Source of the DNA: an uncultured Prevotellaceae bacterium | GTDB lineage: Bacteria > Bacteroidota > Bacteroidia > Bacteroidales > Bacteroidaceae | Direction of reading: 5' to 3' | DNA length: 64,000 bases | NCBI GenBank assembly: GCA_902778535.1 | Contig: CACYYG010000008.1 | Coordinates: 106,035-170,034 of the forward strand | Part shown: piece by piece, positions 38,628 through 48,517 of the stretch | Layout of the letters: each line of letters begins with the position of its first letter | How positions within the stretch are numbered: position 1 is the stretch's first letter | The notes under the pieces: generated by a model | Seen by the model: only the letters and a program-made list of their open reading frames with translations | Told to the model about the DNA's origin: nothing | Databases searched by the model: none | Program-made: the position numbers and the translations under genes

Positions 38628-41339
38628 CTAAATACTCTTAAGGGCAATCTCAATGGCTTTGTCGACGGCAGCACTGAGTCCGTCGGCGTTCTTGCCGCCA
38701 GCCTGAGCGAAGTGCGGCTGTCCTCCTCCGCCGCCCTGGATGAGCTTGGCGGCTTCGCGCACTATCTGTCCGGCGTTCAGCCCGTGTTCGGCCACGAGGT
38801 CTTCGCTGAGCATGATGGTGAGCTGCGGCTTGTCCTGATAACTCGTTCCGAGCACGCAGAGCATAGAGCCGCCGACAGCTGCCTTGATCTTGAAGGCCAG
38901 ATCCTTAGCAGCGGCAGGCTCCAAAGACATGACGGTGTTGACCACCTTCACGCCGTTTACCTCGCGGCCCCTTTCCACCAGTTGCTTGGCATAGCGCTCC
39001 ACTGCCTGGGCCTGGAAGCTTTCTATCTCCTTCTTCATGTGGTCGTGCTCCTCGATATACTTCTGGATGACACCCTGCAGATCCTTGGCGTTGTTGAAGA
39101 ACGACTTGATAGCCTTCAGCGTGTCCTCGATGTTGTAGAGCAACTCTTCACATTCCTTGCCTGTGCGGGCCTCGATACGGCGTATGCCGGCAGCTACGCT
39201 GCTCTCGCTGATAATCTTGAAGAAGCCGATGCGGCCGGTGCTGGTGGTGTGGATGCCGCCGCAGAGCTCGCATGACGGGCCGAAGCGCATGACGCGCACC
39301 TTGTCGCCGTATTTCTCGCCGAAGAGGGCGATGGCGCCCAGCTTCTTGGCCTCGTCCATGGGCATGTCGCGGTGTTCGTCGCGTGGCAGGTCCTGACGAA
39401 TCATGTCATTCACCATGCGCTCCACCTCGCGCAGCTGCTCGTCGCTGACCTTCTCGAAGTGTGAGAAGTCGAAGCGCAGCACTTCGGGGCTGACGAAGGA
39501 GCCCTTCTGCTCCACGTGGTCGCCCAGCACTTGCTTCAAGGCATAGTCCAAGAGGTGTGTGGCAGTGTGATTGGCAGCGCTGGCATCGCGCTTGTCGGTG
39601 TCGACGCAGGCCATGAACTCAGCCGTCGGATCTTTGGGCAGCTCCTTGACGATGTGTACGGTCTGGCCGTTCTCGCGCTTTGAGTCGATGATTTCCACCG
39701 TCTCGTTCTCGCCGGCAAGGACACCACAGTCGCCCACCTGGCCGCCCATCTCGCCGTAGAACGGCGTGTAGTCGAGCACCAGCTCATAGAATGTGTTCTT
39801 CTTCTGGGTGACTTTGCGATAGCGCAGAATGTGGCAGGTGTATTCCGTGTAGTCGTAGCCCACGAACTGCTGCTCGCCGGCCTGCAGCTCCTCCCAGTCA
39901 GAGTTTTCTACGGCGGCGGCATTGCGGGCGCGTTGCTTCTGCTTCTGCATCTCCACGTTGAACTGCTCCTCGTTCACCGTAAAGCCGTTCTCGCGACAGA
40001 TAAGTTCCGTGAGGTCGAGGGGGAAACCGTAAGTGTCGAACATGCGGAAAGCCTGCTCTCCATTTAACTCCTTTGCTCCTTTACTTCTCATCTCCTCCAT
40101 TGCCTTGTCGAGCAGAGCGATGCCCTTGTCGAGGGTGCGCAGGAAGGCGTCCTCCTCTTCTTTCATCACGCGTGCGATGAGTTGCTGCTGAGCCTTCAGC
40201 TCGGGGAAGGCGTCGCCCATTTCTTCGACGAGCGTAGGCAGGAGCTTATAGAGGAAAGCCTCTCTCTGGCCGAGGAAGGTGTAAGCATAGCGGACTGCTC
40301 TTCTTAAAATTCTGCGGATGACGTAGCCGGCCTTGGCATTGCCTGGCAGCTGACCGTCGGCGATGGAGAAGCTGACAGCCCTTAGATGGTCGGCGCAGAC
40401 ACGCATGGCGATGGAAACCATGTCATCACCAGCCCCCCCTACGGCCCCCGAGGGGGCTTCATTACTCTTTAGGGCATTTGTGTCCCCCTCGGGGGACGAA
40501 AGGGGGGCTTCGTATTTCAGCCCTGTAATCTCTTCCTCTTTCTTGATGATGGGCTGGAACACGTCGGTGTCGTAATTAGAATGCTTGCCCTGCAACATGC
40601 GGACGAGACGCTCAAAGCCCATGCCCGTATCGATAACGTTCATCGAGAGTTTCTCCAATGAGCCGTCGGCCTTGCGGTTGAACTGCATGAACACGAGGTT
40701 CCAAATCTCTATGACCTGCGGGTCGTCCTTGTTCACCAGCTCGCGGCCGGTCTTGCCGCTTGCAGCCTTCTGCTCGGGCGTGCGGCTGTCAACGTGAATC
40801 TCAGAGCAGGGACCGCAGGGACCTGTGTCGCCCATCTCCCAGAAGTTGTCGTGCTTGTTGCCGTTGATGATATGGTCCTCAGGCACGTGCTTGGCCCAAT
40901 ACTTTGCGGCCTCGTCGTCGCGGGGGATATTTTCTTCGGGAGAACCCTCGAACACGGTGACGTAGAGGTCCTCAGGGTTCAGCTTCAGCACGTCGACCAG
41001 ATATTCCCAGGCCATGTCGATGGCGCCTTCCTTGAAGTAGTCGCCAAACGACCAGTTGCCCAGCATCTCGAACATCGTGTGATGGTAAGTGTCGTGGCCC
41101 ACCTCTTCCAGGTCGTTGTGCTTGCCCGAGACGCGCAGACACTTCTGCGTATCGGCTCGACGGCGCGGCTCCGGGTCGCGTGTGCCCAATATAATATCTT
41201 TCCACTGGTTCATACCGGCGTTGGTGAACATCAGCGTCGGGTCATCCTTAATCACCATCGGTGCCGACGGCACGATGGCATGTTCCTTAGACTCGAAATA
41301 CTTCTTGAACGAGTCGCGGATTTCTTTTGCAGTCATCAT
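38628..41339 (-). CDS. alaS: alanyl-tRNA synthetase
   Basis: 903 residues. Charges tRNA-Ala. Class II core: [15 protein letters not shown] and [16 protein letters not shown]; editing domain: zinc ligands around [13 protein letters not shown] and [21 protein letters not shown]-terminal domain ends [17 protein letters not shown] expect about 875 residues; the surplus is explained by the palindromic element at 40431-40509, read in frame as residues about 277-303 ([18 protein letters not shown] then PSGAVGGA), in a loop before the conserved [15 protein letters not shown] -7 box is at 41382. The ATG at 41336 is an alternative start. Head of an operon with the S41, barrel, lipoprotein and M16 genes. 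Confidence 0.97.
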   Translation of the reverse strand: MMTAKEIRDSFKKYFESKEHAIVPSAPMVIKDDPTLMFTNAGMNQWKDIILGTRDPEPRRRADTQKCLRVSGKHNDLEEVGHDTYHHTMFEMLGNWSFGDYFKEGAIDMAWEYLVDVLKLNPEDLYVTVFEGSPEENIPRDDEAAKYWAKHVPEDHIINGNKHDNFWEMGDTGPCGPCSEIHVDSRTPEQKAASGKTGRELVNKDDPQVIEIWNLVFMQFNRKADGSLEKLSMNVIDTGMGFERLVRMLQGKHSNYDTDVFQPIIKKEEEITGLKYEAPLSSPEGDTNALKSNEAPSGAVGGAGDDMVSIAMRVCADHLRAVSFSIADGQLPGNAKAGYVIRRILRRAVRYAYTFLGQREAFLYKLLPTLVEEMGDAFPELKAQQQLIARVMKEEEDAFLRTLDKGIALLDKAMEEMRSKGAKELNGEQAFRMFDTYGFPLDLTELICRENGFTVNEEQFNVEMQKQKQRARNAAAVENSDWEELQAGEQQFVGYDYTEYTCHILRYRKVTQKKNTFYELVLDYTPFYGEMGGQVGDCGVLAGENETVEIIDSKRENGQTVHIVKELPKDPTAEFMACVDTDKRDASAANHTATHLLDYALKQVLGDHVEQKGSFVSPEVLRFDFSHFEKVSDEQLREVERMVNDMIRQDLPRDEHRDMPMDEAKKLGAIALFGEKYGDKVRVMRFGPSCELCGGIHTTSTGRIGFFKIISESSVAAGIRRIEARTGKECEELLYNIEDTLKAIKSFFNNAKDLQGVIQKYIEEHDHMKKEIESFQAQAVERYAKQLVERGREVNGVKVVNTVMSLEPAAAKDLAFKIKAAVGGSMLCVLGTSYQDKPQLTIMLSEDLVAEHGLNAGQIVREAAKLIQGGGGGQPHFAQAGGKNADGLSAAVDKAIEIALKSI
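40431..40509 (-). mobile_element. palindromic element inserted in frame in alaS (79 bp)
   Basis: In the alaS reading direction it begins AGCCCCCCTTTCGTCCCCCG and ends GCCGTAGGGGGGGCT. It is the same element as 28101-28182 in gcvT, in the same orientation relative to the reading frame, three bases shorter in the middle. Terminal inverted repeats AGCCCCCC/GGGGGGCT and the inner palindromes are intact. Confidence 0.93.
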
Positions 41340-41381
41340 TATTATTTACTATTTGACAATTTACAATTTGCTATTTGGGTG

Positions 41382-41389
41382 CAAAGTTA
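41382..41389 (-). promoter_or_regulatory. -7 promoter box of the alaS operon
   Basis: TAACTTTG on the minus strand, 42 bp upstream of the alaS start. The leader holds iterated TTACAATTTG/CTATTTG words (41345-41378). Confidence 0.75.
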
Positions 41390-41485
41390 CGAAAAGTCGA
41401 GAGCAAAACAAAAGAAATTTGTTTCTTTTTTTGCCGAGACGGAGTAAGTTCGCCGTCGAAGATGGCAGAGTTGTGAAAAAACAAG

Positions 41486-41524
41486 AGAAGCGCAAAGGAA
41501 AAAGTGTTTTTTCTTTGTGCTTCT
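41486..41524 (-). terminator. terminator downstream of the GH95 gene
   Basis: AGAAGCGCAAAGGAAAAA (from 41486) pairs with TTTTTCTTTGTGCTTCT (to 41524), with one G:T-type mismatch and a short loop. It lies 28 bp beyond the end of the GH95 gene. Confidence 0.7.
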
Positions 41525-41552
41525 GAGTGTAACTTGTTGTGAGCTCTGAAAC

Positions 41553-44500
41553 TTAGTAAACAGCAATCTTCTTGCCGTTGACGATGTATATGCCGCTGTG
41601 CTGAGTCGTGTTAACTTTAATACCGCACAGATTGTAGCCGTGGGCTGAAGACATCGGGACTGTGGTGGCGGGAGTGATGGCATCCTGTATCGGTGCTGGC
41701 GTCAGACAGATAATGTCGCCGGCAGTAGTGGTGGGGATGGTGAAACTGCCGTCGCTGTTGGTGGTTGCTTCAACCTTGTTGCCGTTGACGGTGGCCTCGA
41801 TAGTCTTATTTGCAGGAAGCAGTCCTACGGTAAGGGTGAGCGGCTGGCCTTGGTTGTTGACGATGCGTGCACTGACGAAATTCCTGTCGGCCCACTCCTG
41901 GTCCACGGTGAAATCGCCGACGGCTTTCAGTCCCTTGATGCTTCCGCTCTTCCATGCCGTCGGGATGGCGGGCAGCAGGTGAAGGTTGCCGTCGTAGCTC
42001 TGCAGGAGCATCTCTGCCACGCCCGAGGTGTAGCCGAAGTTGCCGTCGATCTGGAACGGCGAATGAGCATCCCAGAGGTTATAGTAGCAGCCTCCCTGTC
42101 CCGACATGGCGATGACATAGCTGCGGCTGTGCCTGAGCATGAGTGCGAAGACTTTGCGTGCCTCATCGCCCTTGAGGGCACGGGCAAAGAGGTTCACCTT
42201 CCATCCGCCCGACCAGCCTGTCACATCGGTGGCATTGCGCACCAGCAGCGAGTTGACAGCTGCCTGATAGAGACGTTTACCCTCGGCATCGCTGGCGAAG
42301 GCCGACACCTGGCCGTAGGGGTAGAGCGCCATGAGATGGCTCAGATGACGGTGGCTGGCGGCATCGCCCTGTGAGTTGAGCGAGAGGTCGGCCCACTCAC
42401 GCAGGCATGTCTTGCCGCCGTAAGTCTCGGTGTGCAGACCGCGGTCGAGCACCGCCCAGAAGTCGCGCATCTCCTGCAGGTCGCTGGCAGCTATCGGTGA
42501 TTCGTCGCCCAGCGCCTCAGCTCCCTCAATGACACTGCGCACCACCTCGGCCGTATTCTGCTGGGCGAAGGCAGTGGAATGGCCGGTAGGACCGTGCTCT
42601 GGTGAATATTCGTCGGCTACGAAATAGGTGCCATTGGGCGCCTTTGTGCTGATGTCTTTCAGAAACTGGGCCGATTTGAGCATGGCGGGCAGGGCACGGC
42701 GCAGGAAGTCGCGGTCGAGCGTATAGCGGTAATGCTGCCACAGGTGCGAGCAGTTCCATGCTGCCAGCGTCTTGATCTTGTCCCACATCCACTGTGAGGT
42801 TCCGCCAAAGATGTTGGTCTCTGTAGGCACCATCCATCCGCGCACACCGCTCTTGTAGCGTTGTGCCACGCGGTGGAAATTATAGTTGTCGGCTGCGAGG
42901 GTGATGATGTTGTTCAGGAAGGGCAGGTGCATCGTGCTGAGGTTAGTGATTTCGGCAGGCCAGTAGTTCATCTGCACATTGACGTCGGTGTGGATGTCGC
43001 AGTGCCAGAAGCTGGTGTTCGAATCGTTGTTCCAGATGCCCTGCAGGTTGGCCGGAGCATTGATGAGCACGTTGTTGCAGCTTATTTCCAGGTAGCGTCC
43101 GTACTGGAAATAAAGCTGTTCCAGGAACAAGCCGTCGGCTTTCGTGCGGTTGGCTGCCGTGGCATAATAATCCACCAGCGCCTTGGTTGTCAGCGTGCTG
43201 GCAGCGTTGCCCAACTGCAGGCTCACGCAACCCATGAGCCCGGAAAACTGAGCCACATGCGCCGTGAACACTTTCTCCCAGCCGTCGGTGCAGGCCGCGT
43301 CGAGCAGCTGGCTGTTGGCAGCCGCCACCTGCGCACGTGTGCCCTTGACAAAGGAAGACGTGCTGTCGTCGAAGTTGGTGGCGACGGTCATAAAGAGCGT
43401 CGCCTTCGTGGCGCCGTTCACTTCAATGCCCTGAGCAGTGGTGGTGACTGTTCCGTTTGTAGCAACAATGCGCATCTCGGTGCTGTAGCTGACGGTTTTC
43501 AGCTTTCCACCAAACGTACCCGTGCCTTCCTTGTAGGTTACGGATGAAGCTCCGATGCTGCCATCGGGCTCGTAGCTGAAGCGCAGGTGCAGACCATCGC
43601 CGCCTTCAGCCACATAGTGGACTGCCATCACGCGGTGGGGGGCGGAAACTATGTAGCGGCGCGTGAAGCGTGTGCCTGCGGCATTGCTGAAGTTGACGCC
43701 CGCCACGCCCTGTTCTATATCGAGGTAGCGCACGTAGTTGTTGATGGGTTGCGTGCCATCCTTCACCGATGCCATTTCGCTGAGGTCGTCGACCAATATC
43801 TTGCCCAGACAGGCATACTTGCCGTGCTCGCCCCAGTCGGTAGGCGAACCGTTGTAGATTGTCTTCTCGTTCAGCACTATCTCGTCCTGGCGCACACCTC
43901 CCATGAGCGTGGCGCCTATCTGACCATTGCCGATGGGCAGGCCATACTCCATCCACGGATTCTCGACTCCGGAATGTGTCGACGGGAAGTCATACCACAG
44001 GCTCAGCGTGCTGATGTCCGTCGGGCGCGTGCCTCCGTTCACCTTGTAGTATTCGGTGGAGGGCAACACCGGCACGTCGGCTGCCGGTGTGAAGATGAAG
44101 GTCGAGTTGTTGTCGCCCAATGCTCCGCTGCTGTTCCAGTGGGCGAGGTAGCCGCCCTGCTGGTTCCAGTAATTGGTGCCCGATGTGCCGTCCTTGATGA
44201 ACCATCCCGCCACACTGGCGCCGTTCTTGCCCTGCTGGAAGGTGAACGACGTCGACTTCGCTCCTGCCGCCGCCACCATCGCCGCCTTACTGCTGTTGGC
44301 AGTGGAGAGCACGTAGCCGGGACCCAGTGCCTTGTTGTAGAAGCGGTAGGCGCCGTTGCCGTCGCTGACAATACACCAAAGGCCCGCATCGGTGACATCG
44401 GCCACCGTGTTGCTGAGTTTCAGCACGTAGTCCGTCTCGGTGTAGGCGGCTCCCGTACTGATATAGAATTTGGTGCCGCCAGTCTTGTAGTTGGAAAGCT

Positions 44501-44636
44501 GATACCACACGGTCTCCTCCTCGAAGTCGGAGCCGGGTTCCGCCGATACCCACAGACCGTTGACGTAGTCGGCGGCGCTGGCACTCAGCGCTGTGAGCAG
44601 GAGTGCACAGGTTGCAAACAGTCTTGAAATCTTCAT
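41553..44636 (-). CDS. GH95-family glycoside hydrolase (alpha-L-fucosidase-like)
   Basis: 1,027 residues from the ATG at 44636, which opens a signal peptide (MKISRLFATCALLLTALSASA). Residues about 30-210 form an extra beta-sandwich/lectin-like domain with repeats of RFYNKALGPGYVLS type. The GH95 core follows: WMEYGLPIGNGQIGATLMGG, VLNEKTIYNGSPTDWGEHG and NTSFWHCDIHTDVNVQMNYW. GH95 enzymes remove alpha-1,2-linked fucose (or L-galactose) from host glycans and plant xyloglucan. The C-terminus ends HSGIYIVNGKKIAVY, an export-type tail. No SusC/SusD genes are nearby, so this is not a standard polysaccharide utilisation locus. Substrate not predictable from sequence. Confidence 0.88.
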   Translation of the reverse strand: MKISRLFATCALLLTALSASAADYVNGLWVSAEPGSDFEEETVWYQLSNYKTGGTKFYISTGAAYTETDYVLKLSNTVADVTDAGLWCIVSDGNGAYRFYNKALGPGYVLSTANSSKAAMVAAAGAKSTSFTFQQGKNGASVAGWFIKDGTSGTNYWNQQGGYLAHWNSSGALGDNNSTFIFTPAADVPVLPSTEYYKVNGGTRPTDISTLSLWYDFPSTHSGVENPWMEYGLPIGNGQIGATLMGGVRQDEIVLNEKTIYNGSPTDWGEHGKYACLGKILVDDLSEMASVKDGTQPINNYVRYLDIEQGVAGVNFSNAAGTRFTRRYIVSAPHRVMAVHYVAEGGDGLHLRFSYEPDGSIGASSVTYKEGTGTFGGKLKTVSYSTEMRIVATNGTVTTTAQGIEVNGATKATLFMTVATNFDDSTSSFVKGTRAQVAAANSQLLDAACTDGWEKVFTAHVAQFSGLMGCVSLQLGNAASTLTTKALVDYYATAANRTKADGLFLEQLYFQYGRYLEISCNNVLINAPANLQGIWNNDSNTSFWHCDIHTDVNVQMNYWPAEITNLSTMHLPFLNNIITLAADNYNFHRVAQRYKSGVRGWMVPTETNIFGGTSQWMWDKIKTLAAWNCSHLWQHYRYTLDRDFLRRALPAMLKSAQFLKDISTKAPNGTYFVADEYSPEHGPTGHSTAFAQQNTAEVVRSVIEGAEALGDESPIAASDLQEMRDFWAVLDRGLHTETYGGKTCLREWADLSLNSQGDAASHRHLSHLMALYPYGQVSAFASDAEGKRLYQAAVNSLLVRNATDVTGWSGGWKVNLFARALKGDEARKVFALMLRHSRSYVIAMSGQGGCYYNLWDAHSPFQIDGNFGYTSGVAEMLLQSYDGNLHLLPAIPTAWKSGSIKGLKAVGDFTVDQEWADRNFVSARIVNNQGQPLTLTVGLLPANKTIEATVNGNKVEATTNSDGSFTIPTTTAGDIICLTPAPIQDAITPATTVPMSSAHGYNLCGIKVNTTQHSGIYIVNGKKIAVY

Positions 44637-44652
44637 CGTTCCTGTTGCCTTA

Positions 44653-44790
44653 TTTAAGTTTCGCATTCGCTTAACTTCGGTAGTTAGAGGTAGTTAGAAG
44701 AATTTATCGGCCTTCGGCCTTAGAAGTATAGGTCATTTGTTATGGTAACTTCCTTTTACTACTTCTTACTACTCCACTTGAGAAAGTTGA
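44653..44790 (-). repeat. dispersed repeat, partly deleted copy
   Basis: Runs from TTTAAGTTTCGCATTCGCTT to CTCCACTTGAGAAAGTTGA. It has the CGGCCTTCGGCC hairpin but lacks the section with AAGCAACTATTGACCC. It lies immediately upstream of the GH95 start, between two minus-strand genes, so it forms part of the GH95 upstream region. Confidence 0.85.
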
Positions 44791-44796
44791 ATTGCC

Positions 44797-45243
44797 TTAC
44801 CACAGATAGCCCTCTTCGTAGCGGTCGTACTGAGGGGGCTCTTGGCATCCGTGCTGCCGGAAGGCGGCGGCAATGTCTTGCTCAATGTAGGGCGGAATGG
44901 GTTGAGTGCCCTTGCGAAGACGATAGAAGAAGGTGCGCCCCATTTGGCCGATGAGTTGCCGCTTGATGGGAACGGCCTTGGCGTGGGGAATGTTGTCGAA
45001 AATGTGCATCATGCCAAAAGGCAGCCGTTGCGGCGTGGCGTCCTTGTAGAGACTGCACTTGCCGTTTGCAATGTCGGGGTGAGAAGGGTTGACGGTGCTG
45101 ACCACCAATAGCTTTTCAGGCAGATGGCAGCCCACCAGCCAGTGCAGACAGCGTTCTCTCAGCACGCAGCTGTTGTTCAGGCAGGGCATGTATCCCTCTG
45201 CGGCCTTCTCTTTCAGTAGGTTGTTGTCTATAAAGTTTGCCAT
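44797..45243 (-). CDS. DUF6078-family protein
   Basis: 148 residues from MANFIDNNLLKEK; the longer frame would run through the promoter. Conserved cysteines (CLNNSCVLRERCLHWLVGCH) suggest a metal site; other family stretches are CSLYKD and FGMMHIFDNIP, and the end reads PPQYDRYEEGYLW. These Bacteroidales proteins have no known function. A -7 box lies at 45268. Confidence 0.75.
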   Translation of the reverse strand: MANFIDNNLLKEKAAEGYMPCLNNSCVLRERCLHWLVGCHLPEKLLVVSTVNPSHPDIANGKCSLYKDATPQRLPFGMMHIFDNIPHAKAVPIKRQLIGQMGRTFFYRLRKGTQPIPPYIEQDIAAAFRQHGCQEPPQYDRYEEGYLW

Positions 45244-45267
45244 ATCTTTTTGTGTAGTTTGTGGCTG

Positions 45268-45275
45268 CAAAGTTA
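45268..45275 (-). promoter_or_regulatory. -7 promoter box of the DUF6078 gene
   Basis: TAACTTTG on the minus strand, 24 bp upstream of the start at 45243; a TTTG about 19 bp further upstream could be the -33 element. Confidence 0.78.
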
Positions 45276-45351
45276 CAAATAAATCTGAGATTTGCAAATA
45301 TGCGTACCTGTTTTTCTGATGTACAGCAGTTTCAAAAGTGTATCTGTGCTT

Positions 45352-45410
45352 GAAACAAAGTGTTTCGGCCGTAAAAACACTTTGTTTCAACGGCTGAAAC
45401 AAAGTGTTTC
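45352..45410. repeat. three alternating GAAACAAAGTGTTTC palindromic repeats
   Basis: GAAACAAAGTGTTTC at 45352-45366 and again at 45396-45410, with the inverted form AAACACTTTGTTTC at 45375-45388 between them. Each unit is itself partly self-complementary (GAAAC/GTTTC). It lies in a 488-bp gap between divergent genes, about 77 bp upstream of the DUF6078 -7 box. The remainder of the gap shows only AT-rich sequence and the two promoters. Confidence 0.75.
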
Positions 45411-45670
45411 ATTGCGAAAAAATTTTTGGAACACTTTTTTCGTGGCAATAACCATCTCTTCGCTTGCTACATCTGAAGGCGAGAAAAACAAATGCTTATC
45501 CGCAAAGATTCCGCCAACAGCTTTTTTACGCACCGGGGAAATTTGCGCTGCCTGCATTTTGGAGCGGGGCAGCCTGTGAAGGAGCGGTGAAAAGGGCGTC
45601 TTGCGCATCACAAGTGTTTACCGACGGTTGGGGTATGGTTAAATTTTATTATATTATTGTCGTGTTTTGC

Positions 45671-45699
45671 TTGTAATTGATTTGGATTCGTTAACTTTG
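45671..45699 (+). promoter_or_regulatory. promoter of the DUF853 ATPase gene
   Basis: TTG (45671-45673), 18 bp, TAACTTTG (45692-45699); the ATG at 45732 is 32 bp past the -7 box. Confidence 0.75.
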
Positions 45700-45731
45700 C
45701 ATAAAATATTTGAAAAACAAAATCATAGCGT

Positions 45732-47321
45732 ATGTACGACAAGGAACACGGGCTATATATTGCCCACTGCGCCGACGGCGCACTGAGTGTGATAGGAAAG
45801 ATGGCTAACCGCCACGGATTGATAGCGGGTGCCACAGGTACGGGAAAGACGGTCACCCTGCAGGTGATGGCCGAATCGTTCTGCCAGGCTGGCGTGCCCT
45901 GTTTCATGGCCGACATGAAAGGCGACCTCAGCGGCATCTCGCAGGTGGGCAAGATGAGCGGCTTCATTGAGAAACGCCTGCCGGAGTTCGGACTGGAGAA
46001 TCCTGAGTTCCAGGCCTGCCCCGTGCGTTTCTTCGACGTCTTCGGCGAGCAGGGACACCCCATGCGTGCCACCGTCAGTCAGATGGGACCGCAGCTGCTG
46101 TCGCGCCTGTTGCAGCTGAACGAGACGCAGGAGGGCGTGATGAACATCGTGTTCCGCGTGGCTGACGAGCGCGGGCTGCTCATCCTCGACCTGAAGGACC
46201 TGCGCTCGATGCTGACCTACGTGGCCGACCGCTCGAAGGAGATACGTGAGAAGTTCGGCACGGTGACAAGCATGACCGTGGGTGCCATCCAGCGTGCGCT
46301 GCTGCAGTTGGAGGATCAGGGTGCCAACAAGTTCTTCGGCGAGCCTGCCACCGACATCTTCGACCTGATGCAGACCGAGCAGGGCAAGGGCGTGATGAAT
46401 GTGCTGGCAGCCGACAAGCTGATGATGCAGCCGAAGCTCTACTCCACGTTCCTGCTGTGGCTGATGAGCGAGCTCTACTCGAAGCTGCCCGAGGTGGGCG
46501 ACCTCGACCTGCCGAAGCTGGTGTTCTTCTTCGACGAGGCACACATGCTCTTCGACGGCACCTCAAAGGCGCTGCTCGACAAGATTGAGCAGGTCATCCG
46601 ACTCATACGCTCGAAAGGCGTGGGCATCTACTTCATCACCCAGAGCCCGAGCGACATTCCCGAAAACATACTCGGCCAGCTGGGCAACCGCGTGCAGCAT
46701 GCCCTGCGCGCCTATACGCCGAAGGACCAGAAGGCCGTGAAGACGGCTGCCGACACGTTCCGTGCCAACCCCGACTTCAAGACCGACGAGGCTATCATGC
46801 AGCTGGAGACGGGCGAGGCGCTCGTCAGCTTCCTCGATGCCAAGGGCGCTCCCAGTATGGTGCAGCGTGCGAAGATTCTGTTCCCGCTGAGCCAGATAGG
46901 CGCCATCACCGAGGGACAGCGCCTGGACATCATCAAGTCGAGCCGCATCTATGGCAAGTATGACACGATGGTGGACCGTGAGAGTGCCTACGAGATACTG
47001 ATGCGCGAGAACGAGGAGAACGCTGCCGCTGAAGAGGCTGAGGCTGCCGAGAAGGCTGCACAGAAAGATGCTGAGAAAGCAGCCAAGGAGACGAAGAGCA
47101 AGAAGCCGGGCTTCCTGTCGAAGGTGTGGAAGGCCATCATCACCGCCATCACCGGCACCATTGCCGCCATTCTCGGCACATGGGTGAGCGACAAGGTGAC
47201 AGGTAAGAAGACCAAGAGCCGCACGTCGACTACGGGGCGCGTGGTGAAGAACGCCACCAGCGCTGCCACCCGCACCGTCACCCGCGAGCTGACACGTGAT
47301 ATTCTGGGAAACCTTAAATAG
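45732..47321 (+). CDS. DUF853 (HerA-like) ATPase
   Basis: 529 residues. P-loop ATPase of the HerA/FtsK-like superfamily, similar to E. coli YjgR. Walker A GATGTGKT near residue 33, [10 protein letters not shown] shortly after, Walker [16 protein letters not shown] near residue 268, and the sensor region [13 protein letters not shown]. The last 90 residues are an alanine/lysine-rich coiled stretch plus a hydrophobic segment ([20 protein letters not shown]) that might contact the membrane. Cellular role of the family is unknown; the HerA relationship suggests DNA or protein pumping. Confidence 0.9.
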   Translation: MYDKEHGLYIAHCADGALSVIGKMANRHGLIAGATGTGKTVTLQVMAESFCQAGVPCFMADMKGDLSGISQVGKMSGFIEKRLPEFGLENPEFQACPVRFFDVFGEQGHPMRATVSQMGPQLLSRLLQLNETQEGVMNIVFRVADERGLLILDLKDLRSMLTYVADRSKEIREKFGTVTSMTVGAIQRALLQLEDQGANKFFGEPATDIFDLMQTEQGKGVMNVLAADKLMMQPKLYSTFLLWLMSELYSKLPEVGDLDLPKLVFFFDEAHMLFDGTSKALLDKIEQVIRLIRSKGVGIYFITQSPSDIPENILGQLGNRVQHALRAYTPKDQKAVKTAADTFRANPDFKTDEAIMQLETGEALVSFLDAKGAPSMVQRAKILFPLSQIGAITEGQRLDIIKSSRIYGKYDTMVDRESAYEILMRENEENAAAEEAEAAEKAAQKDAEKAAKETKSKKPGFLSKVWKAIITAITGTIAAILGTWVSDKVTGKKTKSRTSTTGRVVKNATSAATRTVTRELTRDILGNLK

Positions 47322-47330
47322 ACATTAGCA

Positions 47331-47603
47331 ATGAGAAAACTGTTTTCGCTGGGCATTACTGTGGCCGTACTCGTGGTTATGGCACTGACATGCCCGAAAG
47401 AAAAAGACCACTATGAAGCCATCAGTTCTGCTTTGGCCGATGAGGCTGAGGTTGCTAAGCCCCTTGTGAAGCTTTTTACTGACGAGGGCGTGAAGGGTAT
47501 GGTGAAGGTCAGCGACTATGTGCTGATCAGCATTGGAAAAAACAGGTTAGACAACGAGAAGGTCATATCCGTTGGCATCTTCGGACATGTCTTCGTCTTC
47601 TGA
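47331..47603 (+). CDS. small DUF4359-like membrane-anchored protein
   Basis: 90 residues. One N-terminal hydrophobic segment (LFSLGITVAVLVVMALTC), possibly a signal anchor or lipoprotein signal, then a short soluble domain ending SVGIFGHVFVF. It resembles the small DUF4359 family. It starts 9 bp after the DUF853 gene, in the same direction, so it is probably co-transcribed. Function unknown. Confidence 0.7.
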   Translation: MRKLFSLGITVAVLVVMALTCPKEKDHYEAISSALADEAEVAKPLVKLFTDEGVKGMVKVSDYVLISIGKNRLDNEKVISVGIFGHVFVF

Positions 47604-47620
47604 CCTGCAATGAGTAATGG

Positions 47621-48517
47621 CTACAGTGTCTTGGTGAATCCCACCATGACATTGTTGCTGTAGACATGCTGTTTCAGGTTGTTGACCTGAAGCTGCTGGT
47701 AGTCGCCGAGATAGCCTAACTGTAGGATGAGGCGACGGCTGACGCGGCAGCTCAGTGTGAGCTGCTGACGGAAGGTGGGCGCTGAAACGAAGGTGGTAGG
47801 TACGACGTTGTGGTCGTAGTTGTCTTTGGCAAAGATTTCGTAATACGACTGGCCGTAGTTGGGGCTGAAAGCCACGCCGACGAGCGGCACGTCGAGCTCG
47901 TAGCGCAATGAGGCCTTGCCCGTGTCGCTGTAAATGCGCGTCTTTGACAAGGAGCCGTCTAAACTCTTCCCCCTGAAGAGCCGGAAGTTCCAGGTGGCCA
48001 CGGCCGACGGCATCAGCTGCAGGCCGATGCGTGCCTGAGCAGGGTTGTTGCCGTTGCGTGTGTTGTAGAGGAAACCGAGAGTGGCGTTGGCCAAAGCGCC
48101 AGCCTGCACGTGAAACTGTTCCGAAGGAGCACCGATGAGCGAGCGGTAGCGTCCCACGTAAAGGTTGTAGGTTCCCTCCATCATCGACTTGTTCTCGTCG
48201 CGGTCTTCTGCCAGCGACAAGTGCACTTGGTTCTGTACGATGGTGGACCAGCGGCTTGGAATCATCAGAGGCTCACCATCGCCGTCCCGTTGCTCTGTAA
48301 TCCTGACGCCGCGGCGCTCGTTCAATGTGAGGAAAGTCATGCCGTCGCCCTTGAATTTCTCTTGCGACAGGTAGGTGTCGAGGATGTCGGTCGGACCGAA
48401 GCCTATCTGCATGGAACTCTGAGCCAGTGAAGCAATGAGTGAAAAGTGAAATGTGATAAGTGCTACGGCGGCTCTTATCATCCATGCTTTGCGTTTGTAA
48501 AAGAATGTATTTCTCAT
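47621..48517 (-). CDS. DUF3316-family envelope protein
   Basis: 298 residues; signal peptide in the first 33 residues (ending LIASLAQ). The rest is beta-strand rich with alternating residues and repeated aromatic strands (TTFVSAPTFRQQLTLSCRV, LQLGYLGDYQQLQ), ending VMVGFTKTL, which suggests an outer-membrane barrel. Resembles the Bacteroidota DUF3316 family; function unknown. Its ATG directly follows the TAG of the topoisomerase gene, so translation is coupled. Confidence 0.78.
   Translation of the reverse strand: MRNTFFYKRKAWMIRAAVALITFHFSLIASLAQSSMQIGFGPTDILDTYLSQEKFKGDGMTFLTLNERRGVRITEQRDGDGEPLMIPSRWSTIVQNQVHLSLAEDRDENKSMMEGTYNLYVGRYRSLIGAPSEQFHVQAGALANATLGFLYNTRNGNNPAQARIGLQLMPSAVATWNFRLFRGKSLDGSLSKTRIYSDTGKASLRYELDVPLVGVAFSPNYGQSYYEIFAKDNYDHNVVPTTFVSAPTFRQQLTLSCRVSRRLILQLGYLGDYQQLQVNNLKQHVYSNNVMVGFTKTL

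Noticed and set aside
41553-44636. Polysaccharide utilisation locus around the GH95 gene
   Set aside because: No SusC/SusD-like genes or hybrid two-component regulator occur near this gene or near the GH3/GH97/CE15 group.
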